Shown here piece after piece: positions 53,271 to 60,323 of a stretch of 64,000 nucleotides of DNA. The notes under the pieces are model-generated. The model ran no database searches. It saw nothing but the letters and a program-made list of their open reading frames with translations, and had not been told where the DNA came from. The DNA comes from Chitinophagaceae bacterium (GTDB lineage Bacteria > Bacteroidota > Bacteroidia > Chitinophagales > Chitinophagaceae), in NCBI GenBank assembly GCA_016710745.1, contig JADJVB010000005.1, positions 372,001-436,000 on the forward strand, read 5' to 3'. Every line of letters begins with the position of its first letter. The stretch's first letter is position 1. The translations under genes were made by a program, and so were the position numbers.

Positions 53271-54632
53271 CTATCCCCTGCGTTTCATCAAAAATAAGGC
53301 ACGTTCGCTTTTTCCTACTTTTTCTTCCCGCATAATTTCGTAATGCCTGGCAAATGCAGATTTAAAATGCTCCCGGTTATAATTATCAAACACATCTTTA
53401 CGATGCTGCAACAACAATTTTACTTTTTCATCTTCTTTCGGAACAAATTCAATGATAAGATATTCGCCCATGGGCTGTAACCAATCTGCCAGCAACGTCA
53501 GTGGAATATTGTTGGCGATGGCCAGGTGGTGCAGTAAGGCCAAAGCCGTTACCAGGTCGGCTTTAAGCCTTCCGGTCAGCGATTCCCTTTCCGTATTGTT
53601 CCAGCCAATGGCTGGCGAAGGGGCTGCCAGATCATTAACCAATGGAAGCATATTGGTTTTACCGGCTTTTTTTATTTTTTGATACAAATTATTTACACAA
53701 TTCATATCAAAATCAATGGCAACAATATTTTTGTCTTCAGTAAAAAGAAAACTGAAATGCCCGTCGTTTGCACCCAGATCGATCACATTGGTATACTCAA
53801 TCCCGCTTATAAACGACTTAACCAACGCCGTTTTTGCTTCTAAATAGTCCGCTCCCAAAATAGTACCGGTATAATAATCATCCCAGGTAGTTTTTGATTT
53901 TCGCGGTTTCAGCTGCCGAACAAAGCGTTCAAGTCCTTGTAATAAGACCTCCATTTTATGTTTCGTAAATTTGTTTTCGGCACCCCGTTTCTTTTGTTGC
54001 CCGGCAGATAATTTCGCCTGCAGGTGTACATGCAGCAGCGTATTCAAATTCCACATCGATCTTTTAGGCAACATGTTAGCCAACAACGCCATGGGGATAC
54101 CGTTAGGATATACCCTAAACCACTTGCCTAATTCGGGATGGCCATAATGCATCAGCAACAGTGGCGCTAAAAAACATTCGCAAAACTGCCGGTAAGCAAC
54201 CCAGGACTCCCCTTCCACATAATCGTAGAACGAGAGGGTATCAATAAAAACCGGGCGGCCTCTATAAAACTGAACATTAAAAGGCGTGGCATCTTTCAAT
54301 ATCATACCTTTTTGCAGCGTAGCCGTCGTTATTTGTAGAGTAAGCAATGCCGCATCTCTCCACATATCAAAACTCCATTCGTAGGGATAACTGATGAAAG
54401 GAATTTGATCGGGAAACAAAACCTTACCCTCGCTAAAACCAAATCTGCTAAGGTCCTCAATCGTTGTGTGGGCGATAAGCCATTGTTTTTTCACAAGGGC
54501 ATCATACAATCCGCTGTTCATTAGCTTATCGTATTGCTCATTATACCGGGGATGAACATACCGGTATATTTTGCCTTCCTGTTGAAAAACAAAACCGTCG
54601 CGATCTCTATATGAAGCAGGATGGGTTTGCAT
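53271..54632 (-). CDS. Fusion of a kinase-like domain and a class I methyltransferase (NoeA-like)
   Basis: 453 residues. Residues about 95-140, TTATLQKGMILKDATPFNVQFYRGRPVFIDTLSFYDY, resemble the catalytic loop of protein or aminoglycoside kinases (D-x-x-P-x-N-V...I-D). The C-terminal half has the SAM-binding motif VIDLGANDGHFSFLF near 288 and IVAIDFDMNCVNNLYQKIKK. ADLVTALALLHHLAIANNIPL follows, the usual class I methyltransferase strand pattern. Such proteins are called NoeA-like nodulation proteins in rhizobia. The gene lies between the DPGSG small protein and the membrane phosphatase-like gene. Modification of a cell-surface glycan is a reasonable guess. Confidence 0.75.
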   Translation of the reverse strand: MQTHPASYRDRDGFVFQQEGKIYRYVHPRYNEQYDKLMNSGLYDALVKKQWLIAHTTIEDLSRFGFSEGKVLFPDQIPFISYPYEWSFDMWRDAALLTLQITTATLQKGMILKDATPFNVQFYRGRPVFIDTLSFYDYVEGESWVAYRQFCECFLAPLLLMHYGHPELGKWFRVYPNGIPMALLANMLPKRSMWNLNTLLHVHLQAKLSAGQQKKRGAENKFTKHKMEVLLQGLERFVRQLKPRKSKTTWDDYYTGTILGADYLEAKTALVKSFISGIEYTNVIDLGANDGHFSFLFTEDKNIVAIDFDMNCVNNLYQKIKKAGKTNMLPLVNDLAAPSPAIGWNNTERESLTGRLKADLVTALALLHHLAIANNIPLTLLADWLQPMGEYLIIEFVPKEDEKVKLLLQHRKDVFDNYNREHFKSAFARHYEIMREEKVGKSERALFLMKRRG

Positions 54633-54741
54633 GGAGGTTTACATGGTATTTAAATTTTCGCCGCGTTATTTCAATTCTTCAACATGCATTAAAGAAATCT
54701 CACCCCGGCTACCGGGATGATTTCAATTCAGGTTACCAATT

Positions 54742-54915
54742 TTATTCGGTTGCATCATTTTCTTCTTTATCTTTTGGTTTCTTTCCGAAAATAAAAGCTT
54801 TAATGGATAACCAAAAGTTTTTGAAAAAAATGCTGATACCCAAAACCGCCGCAATGATCAATTGCAGGATATAACTGCCGCTTCCGGGATCAATATATAA
54901 AAGAAAGAAATGCAT
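54742..54915 (-). CDS. Small membrane protein with DPGSGS motif, 57 residues
   Basis: Reads MHFFLLYIDPGSGSYILQLI, then a hydrophobic stretch IAAVLGISIFFKNFWLS and a charged tail KKPKDKEENDATE. One membrane helix is evident. Small proteins with a Y/I-D-P-G-S/T-G-S motif are widespread next to membrane glycan enzymes. It lies in the GtrA to methyltransferase gap, on the same strand, and may help anchor or regulate those enzymes. It was found by reading the gap. Confidence 0.7.
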   Translation of the reverse strand: MHFFLLYIDPGSGSYILQLIIAAVLGISIFFKNFWLSIKAFIFGKKPKDKEENDATE

Positions 54916-54980
54916 CGTTGATTTTTAAAACTACACGAATTTAGTAAAAGCCGGCCAATAGCCAATTGGTGCCCCCCGGA

Positions 54981-55466
54981 TCAGCCTGTAACATCTTTTG
55001 TTTTAAACGAAAAATGCTTTTGGCTCAGGTAACTGATGGTAACGATAATAACTGTAGAGAAACACTGGCTGAGGAAGGGCCACCAGCCAAATACTTCAAC
55101 AAAAACCTTGAGTATAAAATAGTTGAGGGCCAGGTTAAATACGAATGATAACCCGTAGCGGAACAACTGGATCCTTCCCCTTAAATTAGAAGCCACAAAC
55201 ACCACGTATTTCATCAGGATAAACCCAACAGCAAAGTTTACAATAAAGGAAATAAACAGGGCGGCATTGTGCGGCTTGAGGGTATAAAATCCCAATTCAA
55301 CATTCTCGCCTTTAAAAACAAAAACGAGTAAAATTTTAAATAACGCCAATCCCAGTACTGTATTGGCTCCGCCGCAGGCAGCATACCGGAAGGTCTGCAA
55401 AGGCATTAACTGCCGGAAAGGCGGGTAAAAGAAATCAATGAATGATATGATTTTATCTTTAGGCAC
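54981..55466 (-). CDS. GtrA-family membrane protein
   Basis: 161 residues, GTG start at 55466 (MPKDKIISFIDFFYPPFRQLMPL). Four membrane helices (about 28-48, 66-86, 99-120, 128-148). The typical GtrA segments are FRYAACGGANTVLGLALF, the middle Asn/Phe-rich helix NAALFISFIVNFAVGFILMKYVVF, and YLSQKHFSFK. GtrA proteins help move lipid-linked sugars across the inner membrane, or pair with glycosyltransferases that decorate cell-surface polymers. The gene begins the minus-strand cluster that runs to 51706. Confidence 0.88.
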   Translation of the reverse strand: MPKDKIISFIDFFYPPFRQLMPLQTFRYAACGGANTVLGLALFKILLVFVFKGENVELGFYTLKPHNAALFISFIVNFAVGFILMKYVVFVASNLRGRIQLFRYGLSFVFNLALNYFILKVFVEVFGWWPFLSQCFSTVIIVTISYLSQKHFSFKTKDVTG

Positions 55467-55560
55467 AAAAATGATTTAAGATTATATTTTGTACGATCTG
55501 TGAACTACGATATACCACAGCCTCTATTTCCGCCGTACATCTAACATCATACCTTGTACA

Positions 55561-57189
55561 TCAACTGTATAGTTCAGCTCTCGACTCCTTCACCCGTTCA
55601 TCTTCCAGGTATTCATCATAGGCCATCAACTTATCGATCATGCCTTTTGGTGTTAGCTCGATGATACGGTTGGCAACGGTTTGCATAAACTGGTGATCGT
55701 GCGTGGTAAACAGGATCACACTGTTATAGGCAACCATGTTATCGTTGAAGGAGATGATACTTTCCAGGTCGAGGTGATTGGTGGGCTCATCCAGGATCAA
55801 CAGGTTGGGATTTTGCAACATCATCTTACTAACCATACAGCGTACTTTTTCGCCTCCACTGAGCACATTGGTCTTCTTTAATATCTCGTCGCCGCTAAAT
55901 AACATTTTTCCCAAAAAGCCGCGTAAAAAATCCTCATCCACATCTTTGGTTGTTGGCGGTACATATTGACGCAGCCAATCCATCAGGTTATATTTACTGC
56001 CTTCAAAATATTCGTGGTTGTCGTTGGGTAAATAGGCGGTGGTTACCGTTGTGCCCCACTCGTAGGTTCCACTATCGGCTTTCAACCGGCCATTGATCAC
56101 TTCAAAAAAACTGGTCAGCGCAATCGGGTCGCGACTGATAAACGCAATTTTGTCGCCTTTTTGAACATCAAATTTTATTTTGCTGAAGACGGTTTTACCA
56201 TCGATCGTAAGCGCCAGGTTATCCACCTTTAAAATTTCGTTGCCCACTTCCCTATCCTGCTTAAAAATGATACCGGGATATTTTCTGTTGCTGGGTGCAA
56301 TATCCTCAATAACCAGTTTTTCCAATGCTTTTTTTCGCGAGGTTGCCTGCTTACTTTTAGAAGCATTTGCGCTAAACCGGGCGATAAATTCCAGGAGGTC
56401 CTTCCGCTTATCTTCCGTCTTTTTATTCTTATCACTCATTTGCCGGGCAGCGAGCTGCGAACTCTCGTACCAGAAACTGTAGTTGCCGGTATACACTTTT
56501 ATCTTACACCTGTCCACATCGGCCACATGCGTACAAACCGCATCTAAAAAGTGACGATCGTGACTAACCACCAAAACAATATTCTGGTAATCGGCTAAAA
56601 AGTTTTCCAGCCAGCTGATGGTTTCCACATCCAGGTTGTTGGTAGGCTCATCGAGCAATAAAATATCGGGGTTACCAAAAATGGCCTGCGCCAGCAATAC
56701 CCGCACTTTAATGTTAGCCGCAATATCTTTCATCAACTGCTGGTGCAGATCGTCCTTTACACCCAGGTCGCTCAGCAACGTGGCTGCGTCACTTTCGGCT
56801 GTATAACCACCCATTTCGCCAAAATCATGTTCGAGGTCGCCGGCTTTAATGCCGTCTGCTTCCGAAAAATCTTCCTTGGCATAGATGGCATCCTTTTCGA
56901 GCATCACTTTCCACATTTTCTTATGGCCCATCATTACGGTATGCAACACAGAAACTTCATCAAAAGCGTTCTGATTTTGATTTAAAACCGCCATCCTTTC
57001 GCCCGGCGTAATATCGATGGTACCTTTGTTGGGTTCAATTTCACCACTGATGATCTTTAAAAAGGTGGATTTACCGGCTCCGTTGGCTCCAATGATACCA
57101 TAACAGTTACCCTTGGTAAAACTGATATTTACCTCGTCGAACAAAACCCGCTTGCCATAGGCCAGCGTTATATTATTTGCACTTATCAT
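55561..57189 (-). CDS. ABC-F family ATPase, YbiT-like
   Basis: Ribosome-associated ABC-F protein with two nucleotide-binding domains and no membrane segments. Start at 57189 (MISANNITLAYGKRVLFDEVNISF); the longer frame from 57264 translates a spacer repeat. The first domain has GANGAGKST, then ANIKVRVLLAQAIFGNPDILLLDEPTNNLD. The linker reads KNKKTEDKRKDLLEFIARFSANASKSKQATSRKKALEKL, typical of this subfamily. The second has LSGGEKVRCMVSKMMLQNPNLLILDEPTNHLD and ends with the His-switch VILFTTHDHQFMQTVANRI. The second P-loop region reads KIAFISRDPIALTSFF and lacks a normal G-x-x-x-x-G-K-S/T. It is divergent from argS. Confidence 0.9.
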   Translation of the reverse strand: MISANNITLAYGKRVLFDEVNISFTKGNCYGIIGANGAGKSTFLKIISGEIEPNKGTIDITPGERMAVLNQNQNAFDEVSVLHTVMMGHKKMWKVMLEKDAIYAKEDFSEADGIKAGDLEHDFGEMGGYTAESDAATLLSDLGVKDDLHQQLMKDIAANIKVRVLLAQAIFGNPDILLLDEPTNNLDVETISWLENFLADYQNIVLVVSHDRHFLDAVCTHVADVDRCKIKVYTGNYSFWYESSQLAARQMSDKNKKTEDKRKDLLEFIARFSANASKSKQATSRKKALEKLVIEDIAPSNRKYPGIIFKQDREVGNEILKVDNLALTIDGKTVFSKIKFDVQKGDKIAFISRDPIALTSFFEVINGRLKADSGTYEWGTTVTTAYLPNDNHEYFEGSKYNLMDWLRQYVPPTTKDVDEDFLRGFLGKMLFSGDEILKKTNVLSGGEKVRCMVSKMMLQNPNLLILDEPTNHLDLESIISFNDNMVAYNSVILFTTHDHQFMQTVANRIIELTPKGMIDKLMAYDEYLEDERVKESRAELYS

Positions 57190-57228
57190 AATTATTAAAA
57201 AGTGTGCAAAGATAGGGGAACCGGTTGG

Positions 57229-57292
57229 CAGTTGGCAAAATGCAGTAGGCAAATTTCGCATCATTGCCGCCCGAACTGCAAACTGCCAACTG
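57229..57292. repeat. Nested inverted repeat in the ABC-F/argS spacer
   Basis: CAGTTGGCA (57229-57237) with TGCCAACTG (57284-57292), TGCAGT (57241-57246) with ACTGCA (57275-57280), and GGCAA (57248-57252) with TTGCC (57264-57268). The spacer also contains degenerate direct AACTGCCAACTG words. It lies between two divergent starts. Confidence 0.65.
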
Positions 57293-57311
57293 TAAATTGC
57301 CCACTGGCCTT

Positions 57312-57319
57312 TATCTTTG
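57312..57319 (+). promoter_or_regulatory. -7 promoter box of argS
   Basis: TATCTTTG fits TAnnTTTG and lies only 4 bases before the ATG at 57324. The start of transcription (about 7 bases on) would fall at or next to the start codon, so the mRNA may be leaderless. Confidence 0.5.
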
Positions 57320-57323
57320 CGCC

Positions 57324-57668
57324 ATGTCGATCATTAACCAATTACAAAAAAGCAGCATTGAAAGCCTGACGGCCCTGTACAACCAATCCTTTACCGACAA
57401 GGATTTCCAGATCAATCAAACCAAACCCGAGTTTGAGGGTGATTACACCGTCGTGATGTTTTCGTTGGTAAAATCGTTGAAGTTAGCACCCGATGCCATT
57501 GGTAACCAACTCGGTGATCACCTGACTAATAACTATCCACAGTTTTTTAGCGCTTATAATATTATCAAAGGCTTTTTAAACCTGACCGTTTCTGATACCT
57601 ATTGGCAGGAAACACTTGAAAAAAATTATACCGATAGTTGCTTTGGTAAAAAAGGAAATGAATGGTAA
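57324..57668 (+). CDS. argS: Arginyl-tRNA synthetase, N-terminal part (frameshifted)
   Basis: Start at 57324 (MSIINQLQKSSIESLTALYN), not the upstream in-frame ATG at 57264, which would translate the spacer repeat. The N-terminal additional domain (FQINQTKPEFEGDYTVVMFSLVKSLKLAPDAIGNQLGDHL...FLNLTVSDTYWQETL) is specific to ArgS. The frame ends after an A6 run (57648-57653); one A less gives SCFGKKEMNGKQVMVEYASPNTN, which continues into the next part. A split ArgS without repair would be lethal, so an error in the sequence is the most likely cause. Confidence 0.88.
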   Translation: MSIINQLQKSSIESLTALYNQSFTDKDFQINQTKPEFEGDYTVVMFSLVKSLKLAPDAIGNQLGDHLTNNYPQFFSAYNIIKGFLNLTVSDTYWQETLEKNYTDSCFGKKGNEW

Positions 57669-59103
57669 GCAGGTGATGGTGGAATATGCCTCTCCCAATA
57701 CCAATAAACCCCTGCACCTGGGTCATTTAAGGAATATATTTTTAGGATGGAGCGTAGCGGAAATTTTAAAAGCGAATGGCTACCACGTAATCAAAACCTG
57801 TATCGTGAACGACCGGGGCATTCATATCTGCAAAAGTATGCTGGCCTGGGAGATGTATGCTGATGGCGCCACACCGGAAAGCACCGGAATCAAAGGCGAT
57901 CATTTTGTGGGTGATTATTATGTGAAATTTAATGAGGCCTATAAACGTGAAGTAGCCGACCTGGTTGCAGCCGGCGTACCGCAGGCCGAGGCTGAAAAAG
58001 AAACCTGGACCATTAAACGCACCCAGCAAATGTTATTGGATTGGGAGGCCGGCCGGCCCGAAGTGATCGAACTCTGGAAAAAAATGAACGGATGGGTTTA
58101 CGAAGGATTTGATACCACGTACAAAAACATAGGTGTTGGTTTTGATAAGATCTATTACGAAAGTGATACCTACCTGCTCGGTAAAGACATTGTGAAACAG
58201 GGCATGGATAAAAAAGTATTTTATCAAAAGGATGATAGCAGTATCTGGATCGACCTCACCGCCGACGGACTGGATGAAAAGATCGTGCAACGCAGCGACG
58301 GCACTTCGGTATATATAACCCAGGATATTGGTTTGGCCTTGCAGAAATACGAGCAGTATAAAATAGAGCAGAGTATTTATGTTATTGGCAACGAGCAGAA
58401 CTATCATATGAAAGTATTGAAACTGATCTGCCAGAAACTGGGTATGCCCAATGCGGATAATATTTATCATTTAAGTTATGGTATGGTAGAACTTACCAGC
58501 GGCAAAATGAAGAGCAGGGAAGGCACCGTGGTTGATGCTGATGACATCGTTGACGAAATGATCAGCACGTCGCAACAGCATACCGAGGAACTGGGAAAGG
58601 TTAAGGATTTTACTGACGCGGAGTTGAAAGACCTGTACAAAACCATCGGACTGGGTGCCATGAAGTTTTACCTGCTGCGGGTTGATCCCAAAAAAACCAT
58701 GGTTTTTAACCCGGCTGAGAGTATCGATTTTCATGGATTTACCGGGCCCTTTGTGCAATATACCTATGCCAGGATTCAAAGTATTTTGAGGAAGGAGGAA
58801 AATGCCATAAGGGGCGAACAAACCAGTGAACCACTTTTGGATGCCGAAAAAGAGGTAATGGTAGTAGCCGAACAATATCCTTCCATTATCGAACAGGCTG
58901 CGTTCGAGCATAATCCCAGTGTGATCGCCAATTATGTTTTCAACGTCGCAAAAACTTTCAATTCGTTCTATGCAGCACATTCAATTGCCAATGCCGAATC
59001 GGTTGAAAAAAAGCAATTACGTTTGAAAATATCTTTATTAACTGCAAACATTATAAAAAGCGGGATGAACCTGCTTGGCATATCAGTTCCTGAAAGGATG
59101 TAA
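57652..59103 (+). CDS. argS: Arginyl-tRNA synthetase, catalytic and anticodon-binding part (frameshifted)
   Basis: Charges tRNA-Arg with arginine using ATP. VEYASPNTNKPLHLGHLRNIFLGWSVAEIL carries the class I HIGH-type motif (HLGH). KMKSREGTVVDADD is the KMSKS counterpart, with MVELTSGKM before it. The C-terminal helical DALR domain has FHGFTGPFVQYTYARIQSIL and LRLKISLLTANIIKSGMNLLGISVPERM. Joined, the enzyme has about 592 residues, standard. The TTG start at 57616 lies within the other frame and is not real. Confidence 0.9.
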   Translation, partial: KEMNGKQVMVEYASPNTNKPLHLGHLRNIFLGWSVAEILKANGYHVIKTCIVNDRGIHICKSMLAWEMYADGATPESTGIKGDHFVGDYYVKFNEAYKREVADLVAAGVPQAEAEKETWTIKRTQQMLLDWEAGRPEVIELWKKMNGWVYEGFDTTYKNIGVGFDKIYYESDTYLLGKDIVKQGMDKKVFYQKDDSSIWIDLTADGLDEKIVQRSDGTSVYITQDIGLALQKYEQYKIEQSIYVIGNEQNYHMKVLKLICQKLGMPNADNIYHLSYGMVELTSGKMKSREGTVVDADDIVDEMISTSQQHTEELGKVKDFTDAELKDLYKTIGLGAMKFYLLRVDPKKTMVFNPAESIDFHGFTGPFVQYTYARIQSILRKEENAIRGEQTSEPLLDAEKEVMVVAEQYPSIIEQAAFEHNPSVIANYVFNVAKTFNSFYAAHSIANAESVEKKQLRLKISLLTANIIKSGMNLLGISVPERM

Positions 59104-59150
59104 TATTATATATACATTAAATCAAACCGACGCAGAATTTCAGCAATTAA

Positions 59151-59167
59151 TGTGTTTAATGTACACT
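59151..59167. promoter_or_regulatory. Operator 5 upstream of pfkA
   Basis: TGTGTT-TAATG-TACACT, two bases off the perfect repeat. The upstream flank AATTAATGTGT is identical to that of operator 1 before GH97. It lies 37-53 bases before the pfkA start and just before a possible -7 box (TATCTTCG, 59172-59179). Confidence 0.6.
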
Positions 59168-59203
59168 TTACTATCTTCGTTGTTAAAATCATATTTTTGA
59201 AGG

Positions 59204-60187
59204 ATGAAAAAAAAGGTTACAAAGATTGGAGTACTTACATCGGGAGGCGATAGTCCGGGCATGAACGCCTGTGTACGAGCTGTTGTGCGTACGGGAATTT
59301 ATCATGGTCTGGAAATGTATGGCATTATGCGGGGTTATTCCGGCATGGTGGAAGATGACATTATACGCATGGAAAGCCGTAGCGTGGCCAATATTATTCA
59401 GCGGGGAGGCACCATATTAAAAACATCCCGTTGCAAGGAATTTTTTGAGCCCGAAGGCAGAAAAAGGGCTTATAACAACCTGAAAAAAAGAGGTATCAAC
59501 GGTTTGGTGATCATTGGTGGCGACGGAAGTTTCAGGGGCGCACAGATATTCAGCAATGAATTTGATATTCCCTGTATTGGTTTACCGGGCACCATCGACA
59601 AAGATATCGCCGGTACTGATTTCACGATTGGTTTCGACACGGCTGTAAATACGGCAGTTGAAGCCATAGATAAGATCAGGGATACTGCCGAAGCACACGA
59701 CCGTTTGTTTATCATTGAAGTAATGGGCCGCGATGCCGGTTATATTGCCTTACACAGTGGTATTGCTACCGGGGCCGAGAATATTTTGATTCCCGAACGG
59801 AAAACAGAAATAGAAACGATTATATCGCAACTGGCCGAAAAAGAAAGGCGGCATAAACTGGTGAATTTAATTGTGGTTGCCGAAGGCGATGAGTTTGGTG
59901 GCGGTAACGAGGTTGCCAAAGTAATTAAATCCCGTTTACCCTTTCTGGAAGTGAGGGTTTGCATCCTTGGGCATATCCAACGGGGCGGTGCGCCATCCTG
60001 TATGGACCGATTGATCGCAAGCCGGATGGGTTATCATGCCGTGGAATCGCTGATAGAAGGCCGACACAATGTTTTTGTTGGAATCGTAAATAATAAAATA
60101 AACTATTTACCATTGGATGAAGCCATTAAGAAAAAACAAAAGATCAGTGAAGAATGGATCAAGATCGTAAAAATTCTGGCAACCTAA
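59204..60187 (+). CDS. pfkA: ATP-dependent 6-phosphofructokinase
   Basis: Phosphorylates fructose 6-phosphate to the 1,6-bisphosphate. The ATP site is LTSGGDSPGMNACVRAVVRTG with Gly-Gly-Asp in GLVIIGGDGSFRGAQIF. The catalytic loop is LPGTIDKDIAGTDFTIGFDTAVNT (Asp after TID), and VEVMGR-type IIEVMGRDAGYIAL and LGHIQRGGAPS complete the substrate site. 327 residues, the short allosteric bacterial type (group A); Gly rather than Asp after GGDG(S) indicates ATP use. It is followed by pyk. An operator of the starch regulon lies upstream. Confidence 0.97.
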   Translation: MKKKVTKIGVLTSGGDSPGMNACVRAVVRTGIYHGLEMYGIMRGYSGMVEDDIIRMESRSVANIIQRGGTILKTSRCKEFFEPEGRKRAYNNLKKRGINGLVIIGGDGSFRGAQIFSNEFDIPCIGLPGTIDKDIAGTDFTIGFDTAVNTAVEAIDKIRDTAEAHDRLFIIEVMGRDAGYIALHSGIATGAENILIPERKTEIETIISQLAEKERRHKLVNLIVVAEGDEFGGGNEVAKVIKSRLPFLEVRVCILGHIQRGGAPSCMDRLIASRMGYHAVESLIEGRHNVFVGIVNNKINYLPLDEAIKKKQKISEEWIKIVKILAT

Positions 60188-60218
60188 AACGAATGCTGGA
60201 AACCGGACAGAGGATATT

Positions 60219-60289
60219 GGATACTGGTCACTGGATGGCCAATCAAGTATCTGGTATCAAGCATCCGGCATCCAGTATCTGCTATCAAG
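60219..60289. repeat. Degenerate tandem repeat between pfkA and pyk
   Basis: AGTATCTGGTATCAAG (60246-60261) recurs at 60274-60289 with one base changed. GATACTGG (60220-60227) pairs with CCAGTATC (60272-60279). The whole 60190-60300 stretch is made of variants of ATCTGGTATCCAG words. No gene is seen there. Confidence 0.6.
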
Positions 60290-60323
60290 AATCTTAATTA
60301 AACTTTCAACTCCCAAAAAATAA

